A stretch of DNA of 64,000 nt from Desulfobacteraceae bacterium (GCA_027068085.1 JAMOUQ010000029.1:1-64000), one strand, 5' to 3'. Positions 52,948-62,946 are shown, counted from the first letter of the stretch. The notes: generated from the sequence alone by a model not told the origin. A program made the numbers and translations.

Positions 52948-54309
52948 TCAGGCGGCGGCCTTTTCGGTTTCCATGTGAAATGTTCCCGACGGAATCCAGT
53001 CGATCAAATCGTTTAAGCGCTCGTATTCCAACCCGAGCATGGCCAGCCTTTGGTCCAGGGAGCTTGTATCGACCCGGCTCAGTTCGAGTCCGGTATGGAA
53101 CCTGGACATCAGAAGGTTTGCCAGATAGACCACGGCCACTATCTTGGGGGCCAGAGAGGCGTTTTCAGGCCGGTGGTGGTAACGCACCGTTTCGGCCAGG
53201 GTCTTGGGGAACCTCCAGTTTTGCGCCAGTATATGGCCGACTTCCGTATGGTCCACGCTCAGAAGCTGTTTTTCGATTTCCCGGCTCTCCAGCTCTTCTT
53301 CCAGCAGCTGGCGGTAGAACAGGGGATAGGTCGATGCCACGTACTGGTCCAGCACCACCTTGCCTATGTCGTGGAGCAGTCCGGCGGTGTATGCCACCGC
53401 CGGCTCACAAGCGCCTGTCTGGTGGGCTATTTTCTCGGCTATCATGGCGGTGCCGATGGCGTGATAATACAGTCCGCCCTTGCAAAGTGAATACCCTTCT
53501 GCCGACTGGAGGAAATAGCCTTCCACGGCCGCCGAGATGACCAGCTTGACCAGAAGGTCTTGGCCCAGAAAGACCAGGGCATGATCGATGGAATCTATGG
53601 GCCGCTGGCGGGCGAACATGGCCGAATTGCAGAGCTTCAGGGTCTGGGCGCTGATGACCTGGTCCTTGCGCACCTCGGATGCGATCCGTTCGATATCGTA
53701 GTCTTCCTCGTCGATGATGCGCAGGATCTTGAGCGCCACCTGGGGAATCGGCCTGAGCTGATCCATGGCCTGTTTTATTTCGGCCGGGCTGGGTCGGTGT
53801 ACGTCGGCCCGGTCGTCGAGCTTGTCGAAACCGGCCGGTTCGATACTGCAGTCCAAATTTTCAAGATTCAGGTTGAGGCTGCAGGAAAAGAACCCCCCGG
53901 TTTCCGATTTGACTATCTCGATTTTTTTCTCCGCCAGGATCTGTTCGACTATTCCGGCCGTGCGCCCGCCTATATCCAGGTCGATATCCTGGTTGTCCAG
54001 GGGCCCCACCAGGGCTCCGCCGGCAATACAGGCTCTGGCCGATTCGAGGTCGACTCCGGCGGCTTCAAGGGCTTCCAGGAAAACAGGCATGCCGGTGGAG
54101 GCGTACTTTTCAGGATGCTCCACGGGGCTGGAAGAGACCGGTTCGGGCAACAGCAGGTGGAGGATGCCGCCTATCTTGGCCTCGTCGGACGATACGGCCA
54201 CCCCCACACAGGTGCCCAGAAAAGCCTGGAGAATCATCGGCTGCTGTTTGCCGATGAAGAAACTGCCGGAAGGGACATGGTGTTTTGCGATTATATGCAT
54301 TTTGCTCAA
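52948..54309 (-). CDS. CheD-HDOD fusion protein
   Basis: A 453-residue fusion. Residues about 1-165 match CheD, a chemoreceptor glutamine deamidase: LQAFLGTCVGVAV (Cys34) and KIGGILHLLLP (His51) are the catalytic pair; GGALVG and NLNLENLDCS follow the fold. Residues about 175-375 form an HDOD domain: RPIPQVALKILRIIDEEDYDIERIASEV, ISAQTLKLCNSAMFA, DHALVFLGQDLLVKLVISAA and an HD-like AGLLHDIGKVVLDQY. A linked chemosensory or signalling role is inferred. It starts the minus-strand run ahead of selA, 61 bases away. Confidence 0.82.
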   Translation of the reverse strand: MSKMHIIAKHHVPSGSFFIGKQQPMILQAFLGTCVGVAVSSDEAKIGGILHLLLPEPVSSSPVEHPEKYASTGMPVFLEALEAAGVDLESARACIAGGALVGPLDNQDIDLDIGGRTAGIVEQILAEKKIEIVKSETGGFFSCSLNLNLENLDCSIEPAGFDKLDDRADVHRPSPAEIKQAMDQLRPIPQVALKILRIIDEEDYDIERIASEVRKDQVISAQTLKLCNSAMFARQRPIDSIDHALVFLGQDLLVKLVISAAVEGYFLQSAEGYSLCKGGLYYHAIGTAMIAEKIAHQTGACEPAVAYTAGLLHDIGKVVLDQYVASTYPLFYRQLLEEELESREIEKQLLSVDHTEVGHILAQNWRFPKTLAETVRYHHRPENASLAPKIVAVVYLANLLMSRFHTGLELSRVDTSSLDQRLAMLGLEYERLNDLIDWIPSGTFHMETEKAAA

Positions 54310-54498
54310 CCTGTAGTATTTGTCGTCTGTTACGGATTGCCCGCGAAAAAGCCGCCCCTGGCCGGTTGGCTGCCTTTATTTGCCGATCAGCGCCGTTTCG
54401 GTCGGGCAGCCCTTGTCCACAAGTCTGTAAATATTTGACTATTAACTTAATTTTTAAAAAAACACAATATGTTTTATGCCTTGCCGGCAACGGTTTGT

Positions 54499-54526
54499 TT
54501 GCGTATTATTCAGTTCGTGTTGTAAT
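54499..54526 (+). promoter_or_regulatory. Weak candidate promoter of pyrF
   Basis: TTGCGT (54499-54504), 16 bases, TGTAAT (54521-54526), about 27 bases before the predicted pyrF leader ends. Partial match only. Confidence 0.3.
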
Positions 54527-54560
54527 GCCGTCTTCAACTTTTCAGTGAGCGAGGTACGAT

Positions 54561-55298
54561 ATGCCTGCAAAAGAGGCCAGGGATTATATAGTTTTTGCCC
54601 TCGATGTGCCCACCGCCGGTCAGGCCGAGGAATTGGTGGACGAATTGGGCCAGGAGGTGGGTATGTTCAAGGTGGGCCTGGAGCTTTTCATAAACTCCGG
54701 TCCGGATTTTGTCAGACGCCTGGTAACAGACAGGAAGGTCAGGGTTTTCCTCGATCTCAAGCTGCACGATATCCCGGTCACGGTGGGCCGGGCCATGGAG
54801 AGGATCGCCGCTATGGGCGTGGCCATGACGACCGTTCACTGCGGGGAGAACCGCGGCATGCTGGAAGCCGCCGTGGAGGCTGCCGCCGGCCGGGTCAAAG
54901 TCCTGGGGGTTACCGTTTTGACCAGCGTGGCGGCAGCAGACCTGCGTTACGCCGGATTTGAAGAGCGTTTTTCCGGCCATCCCCAGGAGCTGGTAAAGCA
55001 CCGGGCCGCGATGGCTTTCGAGTGCGGCTGCTCCGGAGTCGTCTGCTCCGGCCACGAGGCAGCCGAGATCAAAAAGAATTTCGGGAAGGATTTCATGGCC
55101 GTGGTGCCCGGAATCAGGCCCGATGGTGGCGGCAGGGACGACGATCAGCGCCGCACGGTGACCCCGGCCCGCGCTCTGGCCGCCGGAGCCGACTACCTGG
55201 TGGTGGGCCGCCCGATCCGGGATGCCGGCGACCGCAGGGCCGCGGCCCGGAACATCGCCGGACAGGTGGCCCGGGCCCTGGCGGCTGTCCCGGTTTGA
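54561..55298 (+). CDS. pyrF: Orotidine 5'-phosphate decarboxylase
   Basis: A 245-residue TIM-barrel enzyme making UMP. Its signature DLKLHDIPVTVG (residues 65-76) carries the Asp-Lys-Asp-Asp core. The VPGIRPDGGGRDDDQRRT loop and YLVVGRPIRDAGDRRAAARNI close the phosphate site. The ATG at 54561 has GAGG upstream. It converges on lysC, 10 bases apart. Confidence 0.96.
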   Translation: MPAKEARDYIVFALDVPTAGQAEELVDELGQEVGMFKVGLELFINSGPDFVRRLVTDRKVRVFLDLKLHDIPVTVGRAMERIAAMGVAMTTVHCGENRGMLEAAVEAAAGRVKVLGVTVLTSVAAADLRYAGFEERFSGHPQELVKHRAAMAFECGCSGVVCSGHEAAEIKKNFGKDFMAVVPGIRPDGGGRDDDQRRTVTPARALAAGADYLVVGRPIRDAGDRRAAARNIAGQVARALAAVPV

Positions 55299-55308
55299 AG
55301 CCGGAGGC

Positions 55309-56526
55309 CTACTCGCTGTCCAGGCCGAAGGCGGTGTGCAGTACCCTTACGGCGAGTTCGGCGTATTTTTCCTCGATGGCGCACGATATCCTGATCTCGG
55401 ACGTGCTGATGAGGATGATGTTGATGTTTTCCCGCGCCAGGGCGTTGAACGTCATGGAGGCGACGCCGGAATGATTCTTCATTCCTACGCCGATGACCGA
55501 TACCTTGGCGATGGTGTCGTCTCCCAGCACCTGTTCGGCGCCGATTTTTTCGGCCACCTTCCGTTCGATTTCCATGGTCCGGCCGTAATCGGCCCGGGGA
55601 ATGGTGAAAGTAAGGTCGGTCTTGCCGCCGGGACGCATGTTCTGGATGATCATGTCCACCACGATGCCGGCCTCGGCAATGGGGGTGAAGATCTTGGCGG
55701 CGATTCCCGGCTGGTCCGGAACCTTTTTGAGGGTGATCCGCGCCTGGTCCTTGTCCAGGGTTACGCCTGACACAACCAATTGTTCCATACCAGAATCCTC
55801 GCTCACCACCATGGTACCTTCCTCCTCGTTGAATGACGACCTGACGTGGACCGGAATGTTGTACTTCTTGGCAAAGCTGACCGACCTGATCTGGAGCACC
55901 TTGGCGCCCAGGCTGGCCATGTTGAGCATTTCGTCGTAGGAGACGGCTTTCAGCTTGCGGGCCTTGCTGCAGACGTTGGGATCGGCGGTGTAAATACCGT
56001 CGACATCGGTGTAGATTTCGCACATGTCGGCCCTTATGGCCGCGGCGATGGCCACGGCCGATGTGTCCGAGCCGCCGCGGCCCAGGGTCGTAATGTTTCC
56101 GTGGGGGTCCTGGCCCTGGAAGCCTGCCACCACGACTATCTTGCCTCTGTCCAGCAGCTGTCTGATACGGTCGGTTCCGATCTCCAGGATCCGGGCGTTA
56201 CCGTAGACACAGTCGGTCACGACCTGGGCCTGGTGTCCCAGCAGGCTGCAGGCAGGGTAGTTCATATCCTTGAGGATCATGGCCAGCAGGGATGCGGTCG
56301 TCTGTTCGCCGGTTGCCAGCAGGACGTCCAGTTCGCGCCGGTCCGGTTCCGGGGTGGCCTGGCGGGCCATGTCGATCAGCTTGTCGGTTACCCCGGCCAT
56401 GGCCGAGAGGATCACCACCACCTGGTTGCCCTGGTCGTAAGTCTTGGCTACCCTGCGGGCGACGTTTCTTATCCTTTCGATGTCCGCAACCGATGTGCCG
56501 CCGAATTTCTGAACAATCAGTGCCAT
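55309..56526 (-). CDS. lysC: Aspartate kinase
   Basis: A 405-residue aspartokinase, first step to lysine, threonine and methionine. KFGGTS (7-12) and the nucleotide-binding GRGGSDTSAVAIAAAI appear in the kinase half; two ACT domains follow (about 265-405: SGVTLDKDQARITLKKVPDQPG and VSVIGVGMKNHSGVAS), which give feedback control. The start at 56526 has AAGGAG upstream. The frame continues 17 codons further upstream with no similarity. Confidence 0.95.
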   Translation of the reverse strand: MALIVQKFGGTSVADIERIRNVARRVAKTYDQGNQVVVILSAMAGVTDKLIDMARQATPEPDRRELDVLLATGEQTTASLLAMILKDMNYPACSLLGHQAQVVTDCVYGNARILEIGTDRIRQLLDRGKIVVVAGFQGQDPHGNITTLGRGGSDTSAVAIAAAIRADMCEIYTDVDGIYTADPNVCSKARKLKAVSYDEMLNMASLGAKVLQIRSVSFAKKYNIPVHVRSSFNEEEGTMVVSEDSGMEQLVVSGVTLDKDQARITLKKVPDQPGIAAKIFTPIAEAGIVVDMIIQNMRPGGKTDLTFTIPRADYGRTMEIERKVAEKIGAEQVLGDDTIAKVSVIGVGMKNHSGVASMTFNALARENINIILISTSEIRISCAIEEKYAELAVRVLHTAFGLDSE

Positions 56527-56548
56527 GACTGCTCCTTGCCTGCTCAGG

Positions 56549-57043
56549 TCAATGCTTCTTGGCTCTATGAGCGGCAACCTTTACCAGATCCCGGAAGCCA
56601 AGTCCATATCCAATCAGTCTTATGCGGCGCAGATTTTTGCCCTCCACCGTGAAGCGGAGCAGGAGGGATTCCGCGGGCCAGTCATGGGGATGCAGTTTCT
56701 CGGCCCACTCCACGGCCACCACCGCATCGGTCTCGAACCAGTCATGAAGGCCCAGGGATTCAGCCTCCACCGGTTGGGCTAGGCGGTAAAGATCGGCATG
56801 GACCAGTTCCAGCCGGCCCGGATATACGTTTACCAGGGTGTAGGTGGGACTGACGATGTCATGGCCCGGCTCCACCCCCAGTCCCCGGGCAAGGCCCCGG
56901 ACGAAACAGGTCTTGCCGCAGCCCAGGTCTCCTTCCAGCCTGAGGACGGCCCCGCTTTCGAGCCGGCTCCCGATCCAGCGGCCCCAGCTTTCGGTCTCTG
57001 CCGCCGAAGGCGATACCAGGATTGCCTCCTTACTGACATCCAT
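56549..57043 (-). CDS. tsaE: tRNA threonylcarbamoyladenosine ATPase TsaE
   Basis: A 164-residue P-loop ATPase of the t6A37 complex with TsaB and TsaD. Walker A GDLGCGKTCFVRGLARGLG, then SPTYTLVNVYPG and VAVEWAEKL are the family blocks. The start is taken as the ATG 57043, five bases after the nnr stop; translation is probably coupled. An upstream extension of the frame is nnr sequence in another frame. tsaC sits at 30.8 kb. Confidence 0.92.
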   Translation of the reverse strand: MDVSKEAILVSPSAAETESWGRWIGSRLESGAVLRLEGDLGCGKTCFVRGLARGLGVEPGHDIVSPTYTLVNVYPGRLELVHADLYRLAQPVEAESLGLHDWFETDAVVAVEWAEKLHPHDWPAESLLLRFTVEGKNLRRIRLIGYGLGFRDLVKVAAHRAKKH

Positions 57044-57047
57044 GGCT

Positions 57048-58670
57048 CTAGGCAATACCTTCGTCCTCGAACTTGCCGGGACCCGGCTGCCGGACCAGGC
57101 CGGCGATGACCCCGGGCACGGCTTGCAGTACTTCCGTGGCGCTGTATCCCCAGGGGCCTTTTTCCCGGACCAGCCGGTCGGCCGCCTCACCGTGGATCCA
57201 GACCGCCGCCCGGGCCGCTTCGGTGGCAGACAGCCCCTGGGCCAGGAATCCGGCTGTCAGGCCCGTGAGGACATCGCCCATTCCGCCGCTTGCCATCCCG
57301 GGGTTTCCGCTGAGGTTTATGCCGCATTTGCCGTCGGGACCGGCCACGATGGTGCGGGCGCCTTTGAGAATCACCACGGCCTTGTTGGCAAGGGCCAGGC
57401 TGCGGGCGGCATTGACCCGGTCGGCCTGAATCTCGGCCGTGCTTTGGCCGCTGAGCCTGGCCATCTCGCCCGGATGAGGGGTCAGGACGACCGGTGCTCC
57501 GGCTTTCAGTGGCATGCCCGCCGTTGCCAGGCAGTTGAGCCCGTCGGCGTCGATGACCATTGGAAGCTTGCAATTTGACACGATCCGGGTGACAGCCTCC
57601 ACCGTGGCAGGGGCCGTGCCGATACCGGGTCCCAGGGCCAGACATGATTTGCCCTCTGCGGCGGCCAGAATTTCCCGGCCGGCTCCGCTGTCGAAAAATC
57701 CCCGCTCCCGGTCGGTGACGGCAATGGTCATGACTTCGGTCAGTTTCGAGGCCACTACCGGCTGGACAGCTGCCGGGCAGGCCAGGGTGACCAGACCGGC
57801 CCCGGCCCGCAGGGCGCCTTGGGCGGTCATGACCGCGGCCCCGGTCTTGCCTTTGGCACCGGCGGCGGCCAGCACGTGGCCGCAGGTTCCCTTGTGGGCC
57901 GCCAGCGGTCGGGGTGCCAGCAGGTTTGTGACCATCGGCCCGTCGATGACGTATTGGGCCGGATCGACCTGTCTGACGATATGGCCGGGTATTCCGATGT
58001 CGATCACCCGCAGGTGGCCTGTATATTCGGCGCCGGGTGTGACCAGATGGCCGATCTTGGCAAAGGCGAAGGTTGCCGTGGCAGTCGCCCGGATGCAGGT
58101 TCCGCACACCTGACCGGTATCGGAATTGAGGCCCGTCGGGATGTCGACCGCAAAAACAGGCCGCCGGAGCGCATTGATGAAATCGATCATCCGGGCAAAG
58201 CGGCCCCGCACGTCGGAATTGAGGCCGGTGCCCAACAGGGCGTCGATCCAGCAGGCGGCGTGTGCCATCCGGTTTTTGTGCCTGTCCGGGTCGCCATCTC
58301 CGGGCATTTCGATCACTTCGACCTTGAGGGCTTCCAGTAGTTTAAGGTTGGCCGCGGCATCGCCCTTGACCTGCTCCCGGCTGGCCAGCAGGTATACGGT
58401 AACCGGGATTCCCATCTGGGACAGGTAACGGGCCATGACGAAACCGTCGCCGCCGTTGTTGCCCCGTCCGGCCGCAACCGCCACCGGACCGGGGGCAAGG
58501 CGGTAGACCCGCTCCATGAAGAGGCGCGTTGCCCCGCGCCCGGCGTTTTCCATCAGGACCCTGCCGGGCAGGCCGAAAGATTCGATGGTCCGCCGGTCCA
58601 TGGCCTGCATTTCCGCGGCCGTGACCACCAGGGACTTCGAGGGTTCCATTGCGGCAGGCGTGTTTTTCAT
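57048..58670 (-). CDS. nnr: Bifunctional NAD(P)H-hydrate repair enzyme
   Basis: A 540-residue fusion of NAD(P)HX epimerase (NnrE, about 1-225; GRGNNGGDGFVMARYL) and ADP-dependent dehydratase (NnrD, about 240-530; GNPGMASGGMGDVLTGLTAGFLAQG and VLTPHPGEMARLSG). It repairs damaged NAD(P)H. The order and length match the usual bacterial fusion. tsaE follows directly. Confidence 0.94.
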   Translation of the reverse strand: MKNTPAAMEPSKSLVVTAAEMQAMDRRTIESFGLPGRVLMENAGRGATRLFMERVYRLAPGPVAVAAGRGNNGGDGFVMARYLSQMGIPVTVYLLASREQVKGDAAANLKLLEALKVEVIEMPGDGDPDRHKNRMAHAACWIDALLGTGLNSDVRGRFARMIDFINALRRPVFAVDIPTGLNSDTGQVCGTCIRATATATFAFAKIGHLVTPGAEYTGHLRVIDIGIPGHIVRQVDPAQYVIDGPMVTNLLAPRPLAAHKGTCGHVLAAAGAKGKTGAAVMTAQGALRAGAGLVTLACPAAVQPVVASKLTEVMTIAVTDRERGFFDSGAGREILAAAEGKSCLALGPGIGTAPATVEAVTRIVSNCKLPMVIDADGLNCLATAGMPLKAGAPVVLTPHPGEMARLSGQSTAEIQADRVNAARSLALANKAVVILKGARTIVAGPDGKCGINLSGNPGMASGGMGDVLTGLTAGFLAQGLSATEAARAAVWIHGEAADRLVREKGPWGYSATEVLQAVPGVIAGLVRQPGPGKFEDEGIA

Positions 58671-58733
58671 GATAGGCTCCTCGGTCTCAATTTGCCGGCC
58701 GGATCGTACCGGCCGGCGCTTCTGTGTCGATGT

Positions 58734-59192
58734 CTAATCCGGCCATGATATGGGCTCCACACCTATGACAGCAAGCAGCTGGTTTGTTTTTGCTTCCATC
58801 CGGCCGGCCTCCTGTTGCGACTTCTCGTGATCGTAACCCAGCAGGTGCAGGATGCCGTGCACCAGGAGCTGAAAGAACCGTTGTTCCATGGAAAGGCCGG
58901 CCTTGCCGGCCTCGGCGGCGCATGTGTCGGCCGATATGACCACATCCCCCAGCAGGTGGGGATTTATTTCGGCAAAGGGGCCTTCCTGCATGGCAAAGGC
59001 GATGACGTTGGTGGGCCCCTCGCGTTTCAGATAGGCCCGGTTGAGCTCGCTGATCGCCTTGTCATCCACGACTACGATGGAAAGCTCGGCATCATGACAG
59101 CCCAAGGCGTTTAAGACGGCCCGGGCCTTGGTCGTTATCGTTGCGGGGTCGATCGGATGCCTCGCCTGCCTGTTTTCTATCAGCACGTCCAT
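58734..59192 (-). CDS. ybeY: Endoribonuclease YbeY
   Basis: A 152-residue YbeY, needed for 16S rRNA 3' maturation and ribosome quality control. The zinc motif HGILHLLGYDHE (H-x3-H-x5-H) is exact, and GDVVISADT precedes it. The start is set at ATG 59192 with GGAAAG seven bases upstream; a GTG nine codons earlier is possible. The first 101 bases overlap the end of pgpH in another frame. Confidence 0.92.
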   Translation of the reverse strand: MDVLIENRQARHPIDPATITTKARAVLNALGCHDAELSIVVVDDKAISELNRAYLKREGPTNVIAFAMQEGPFAEINPHLLGDVVISADTCAAEAGKAGLSMEQRFFQLLVHGILHLLGYDHEKSQQEAGRMEAKTNQLLAVIGVEPISWPD

Positions 59193-61509
59193 TTCTCGTC
59201 TTTCCGCTGCTCTTTTCACCGGAGTCGGAATACTCGATCCGGTGGTGATGGATACCGTTCAGGATGGTGTAGAAGCTTCTGGCAATCTTGTGCAGGTCCT
59301 TGAGGGTCAGTTCGCAGTTGTCCAGCTGACCGTCGGCGAAAACCTCGTTGATCAGGTTCTGGACCAGCCCCTGGATGCGGGCCGGGGTTGGATTGTCCAG
59401 GGCCCTGGAAGCAGCTTCGACGATGTCGGCCAGCATGACCAGCCCCGCCTCCTTGGTCTGGGGCTTGGGACCGGGGTAACGGAAATCGTCTATGTTGACC
59501 GCATCCCTGCCCTTGAGCTGGACCGCCTTGTCGTAGAAATACTGGATAAGGCTGGTACCGTGGTGCTGGCGGATGGTGTCGATGATGGGCTGTCCCAGCT
59601 TGTTTTCGCGGGCCAGTTCCACCCCGTCCTTGATATGGGCGATGAGGATCAGGGCCGACATGGAAGGGGCCAGCTTGTCGTGACGGTTTTTGCCGTTTCT
59701 CTGATTCTCGATGAAATAGAGCGGTTTTTTCATCTTGCCGATATCGTGATAATAGCCGCAAACCTTGGCCAGCAGGGAATTGGCGCCTATTTCAGCGGCG
59801 GCCGCCTCCACCAGGGAGCCCACAACCACGCTGTGGTGGTAGGTCCCCGGGGCTTCAAGCATCAGGCGGCGCAGCAGGGGACGGTCCAGGTTGCCCAGCT
59901 CCAGCAGGGTTATATCCGAGGTATAGTGAAAGGTCATTTCTATCAGGGGGGCGATTCCGGCGGTGAGTATGCCGCTGCTGAATCCTCCCATGAAAGCCAG
60001 GGCCCAGTCCCAGAGCAGCTTGATGCCGGTGGAATTGGTGGTATATAGGCCCACGGCGGCGGCGGCCAGCACGCTCAGGACGCCGAGGCGGGCCCCGGCC
60101 TGGATGAATATTTTTCTTTCCCGGCAGTGAGCCACCCAAAGGGCCGCCATGGTCGTGGTTATGAAAAAATAAAGGAAGACGTCAAAGCGGCCCTGGAAGA
60201 GGATTGCAGCGCATATGGCCGAGACCAGGGCAAAGGGAAGGGCCGCTTCCAGGCCCAGAAAGAGGCAGACCGTCATTGACCCCGTTGCCACCGGGATTGC
60301 GTATGTCACCGATGAGGTGGGAATGTCGAAAGGCGCGTTGTGAATGAAGGCCGCTGAAAAAAGATGCGACAATTTTACGATCAGCAACACCAGTGTCAGC
60401 AGCACCGCCAGGAAGACCAGGTTCTTGTTGTGATCGCGCTGAAATCGTTGCTGGCGCCGGTAGTAAAGAACGTAGACGACTATCAGCACCAGGGACAGGA
60501 CCAGGGCCACTCCGGCGCCGGAGACCGAAATGCGCTTGTCCTTGGCCTGCTCCTGCATGGCTTTCAATTTCAGCAACTTGGTCTGGGTGACTTTTTCACC
60601 TTCCCGCAAAAGCATTTCCCCGGCTTTGATCTGGTAGAGGATCGGCTTGATGGCTTCCACGGCCTTGTTGCGGCGCAGCTCGGTTTCGTGGCGGTTGAGG
60701 GTGATATTGGGCTGGATCAGGCGCTGACAGAGGTCGACCACCAGATTGACCAGATTGTAGTTCATGTTTTTAAGCAGGGGCTGACCGACGATCCTTACCA
60801 TGGCCTTTGCCTGGTCGGGACCGTAAAAACGCCGCAGGGCCCTTATGGTCCTTTCCTGCTGGGTTACAAGGTCCCGCAGCACTATCCCTTTTTCATTTTC
60901 CTGGAGCAGAATCTCCTTGTTGGCCACCACCCCGTTGAGCATTATCTGGGACACGATTTTGATGATCAGCGCAGGAATTTTTTCCGCGAAGCGCTCCCGG
61001 ACCAGAATCCGGTAAGCGCCGCGGCTTATTTCCAGGCCGATTATTTTCTCGAATTCCGGTTTGAAATCCCACAGTTTCTGATCAAGCTGTTTTTCCGACC
61101 ACTTGGCTCTTTCTTCCGGCGCAAGACCGGGCCGGCCTTCTTTGGCTTCCAGATCAGACTGCCGGCGGTGCCGGGCGATGATTTCGCGAGCCTTTTTGAA
61201 GGCCTCGCTGACCCTGGTGGTGATATTGACCGCCACCCTGGGGTCGTAGTCGTAGACGGTAAGGACGGATTCGGCCGCATTCTTGCGGCTTTCCTCGGTC
61301 GCCTGGGGGTCTTCCACGAAAAAGTCGAATCTTGCCTTTATGTCGCGTTCGACAATGTCTCCCACCTGGTATTCCGGGGGGCGGGTTATCAGGCCCGGAT
61401 GCAGAAGGACCATGAAAATCGCCACCGTCAGTGCCAGGATAATCCAGCAGAAGATGGCCCTGGAATTGACAGACGGGCTGGAATTGTTTTTGTTGCTACC
61501 CTTGCGCAT
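59092..61509 (-). CDS. pgpH: 7TMR-HD family phosphohydrolase (PgpH-like)
   Basis: An 805-residue membrane protein. A N-terminal helix is followed by an extracytoplasmic 7TMR-HDED domain (about 50-320), seven transmembrane helices (about 335-530) and a C-terminal HD domain (about 560-760) with TYHHSVVVGSLVEAAA, VCGYYHDIGKMKKP and IRQHHGTSLIQYFY. Relatives hydrolyse c-di-AMP in Firmicutes; whether that ligand exists here is not shown. The final 45 residues form a charged tail and overlap ybeY by 101 bases. The gene starts 42 bases after phoH. Confidence 0.93.
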   Translation of the reverse strand: MRKGSNKNNSSPSVNSRAIFCWIILALTVAIFMVLLHPGLITRPPEYQVGDIVERDIKARFDFFVEDPQATEESRKNAAESVLTVYDYDPRVAVNITTRVSEAFKKAREIIARHRRQSDLEAKEGRPGLAPEERAKWSEKQLDQKLWDFKPEFEKIIGLEISRGAYRILVRERFAEKIPALIIKIVSQIMLNGVVANKEILLQENEKGIVLRDLVTQQERTIRALRRFYGPDQAKAMVRIVGQPLLKNMNYNLVNLVVDLCQRLIQPNITLNRHETELRRNKAVEAIKPILYQIKAGEMLLREGEKVTQTKLLKLKAMQEQAKDKRISVSGAGVALVLSLVLIVVYVLYYRRQQRFQRDHNKNLVFLAVLLTLVLLIVKLSHLFSAAFIHNAPFDIPTSSVTYAIPVATGSMTVCLFLGLEAALPFALVSAICAAILFQGRFDVFLYFFITTTMAALWVAHCRERKIFIQAGARLGVLSVLAAAAVGLYTTNSTGIKLLWDWALAFMGGFSSGILTAGIAPLIEMTFHYTSDITLLELGNLDRPLLRRLMLEAPGTYHHSVVVGSLVEAAAAEIGANSLLAKVCGYYHDIGKMKKPLYFIENQRNGKNRHDKLAPSMSALILIAHIKDGVELARENKLGQPIIDTIRQHHGTSLIQYFYDKAVQLKGRDAVNIDDFRYPGPKPQTKEAGLVMLADIVEAASRALDNPTPARIQGLVQNLINEVFADGQLDNCELTLKDLHKIARSFYTILNGIHHHRIEYSDSGEKSSGKTRNGRADRKQAGEASDRPRNDNDQGPGRLKRLGLS

Positions 61510-61551
61510 AAGAATTTCTGAAGTCCGTTCCGGCAGCCCGGTTATCGGGGG

Positions 61552-62535
61552 CTAAGGCCGATTTTCCAGATCCGCCTCTTCGTATGCCTGGATAATGTTC
61601 TGGACCAGTTTGTGGCGCACCACGTCCGCCTGGCTGAAGAACACGAAGGCGATTCCGTCGATTCCCTTGAGAATGGTTTTGGCCTCCACCAGCCCGGAAA
61701 GCTTGGTGGCCGGCAGGTCGATCTGGGTTATGTCTCCGGTTATGACCGCCTTGGACCGGAATCCCATACGGGTAAGGAACATTTTCATCTGTTCCGAAGT
61801 CGTGTTCTGGGCCTCATCCAAAATAATAAATGCGTCGTTTAGGGTCCGGCCGCGCATGAACGCCAGGGGCGCCACCTCTATCACTCCCTGCTGCATCAGG
61901 GCGGCCACCTTTTCGAAACGCAGCATGTCATGGAGGGCGTCGTAAAGGGGGCGCAGGTAGGGGTCTACCTTTTCGGTGAGGTCTCCGGGCAGAAATCCAA
62001 GGGCTTCCCCGGCCTCGACAGCCGGACGGGTCAGGATGATCCGGCTGACCTTGTTTTTGACCAGGGCGGCTATCGCCATGGCCATGGCCAGGTAGGTTTT
62101 GCCGGTGCCGGCCGGCCCGATGCCGAACACGATGTCGCAGCGCCGGATGGCGTCGATATATTCCTTCTGGGCCTTGCTTTTGGGGGTGATGGCGCTTTTT
62201 TTGGCCGTTATGTATACGGTGTCTAGGAAGATTTCCTTGAGCCGGGCCCCGGCGTCTGCGCTGAGCAATCGGATGGCGTAATCTATGTCATTGGGATAGA
62301 TGGGATATTTTTCTTTCAGTAGTCCGTACAGCTGGGTCAGAAGGTTCTGAACCAGGCCGGCGGCGTCCTGTTCGCCGCTGATGAGCACGCTGTTTCCCCG
62401 GGCCTGGATCCGTACTTCCAGGGCGTCGGCGATCCGCTGCAGGTTGCGGTTGTGTTCCCCGAACAGCTGGCGCGAAAGCTCGATGTCGGTGAAGGTCAGG
62501 CGGGTTGCCTGGTTGTTGGTGTCGGCGTTAACCAT
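61552..62535 (-). CDS. phoH: PhoH family ATPase
   Basis: A 327-residue PhoH-like P-loop protein. An N-terminal KH-like nucleic-acid region is followed by Walker [19 protein letters not shown] and Walker [24 protein letters not shown]. The start at ATG 62535 gives the usual N-terminus; the Shine-Dalgarno is poor and a longer start at 62700 is open. Together with pgpH and ybeY it forms a conserved RNA/ribosome-maturation cluster. Confidence 0.92.
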   Translation of the reverse strand: MVNADTNNQATRLTFTDIELSRQLFGEHNRNLQRIADALEVRIQARGNSVLISGEQDAAGLVQNLLTQLYGLLKEKYPIYPNDIDYAIRLLSADAGARLKEIFLDTVYITAKKSAITPKSKAQKEYIDAIRRCDIVFGIGPAGTGKTYLAMAMAIAALVKNKVSRIILTRPAVEAGEALGFLPGDLTEKVDPYLRPLYDALHDMLRFEKVAALMQQGVIEVAPLAFMRGRTLNDAFIILDEAQNTTSEQMKMFLTRMGFRSKAVITGDITQIDLPATKLSGLVEAKTILKGIDGIAFVFFSQADVVRHKLVQNIIQAYEEADLENRP

Positions 62536-62631
62536 GGACTGGTTGTCAATCCCCCCGAAAATTTTCCTGCCACGGCCTTTTGTCGGTCCGCATGCCACCG
62601 CCGGCAACAGGATGTATGGTCGATCTATGAA

Positions 62632-62660
62632 CAAATAGCCAACTTTTGCCCCTAATGCAA
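62632..62660 (-). promoter_or_regulatory. Candidate promoter of phoH
   Basis: On minus, TTGCAT (62660-62655), 17 bases, TATTTG (62637-62632). Weak to moderate match. Confidence 0.35.
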
Positions 62661-62937
62661 ACTTCAATTCTTTGGTTGTTGTATTGCCTGTGATAAACAC
62701 ATGTTACAAATCGGCCGGCCGTTGACGGGCTGAAAAACCTTGACGCTCAGATACGGCTTTGTTAGCGTTCCGTACTTTCAGTGCCACGTCGTGATACAGG
62801 CGCATGGCCCCCGGAAGTGACCCGAAAGCGGCCCTTCCGGCCGGCGGAGGGGCCCGCAAAACCGCTCGGAGCCCCGGCGGTCTCATGTCATCGTACCGCG
62901 ATGCGGGCCAAGGCAAGCCGCCCCTCTTCAGGGATGG

Positions 62938-62946
62938 TGGTATACT
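62938..62946 (+). promoter_or_regulatory. Extended -10 of cvpA
   Basis: TGGTATACT, an extended -10 element (TGnTATACT), lies 20 bases before the cvpA ATG at 62967. No -35 box is seen, which is permitted with TGn. Confidence 0.4.
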
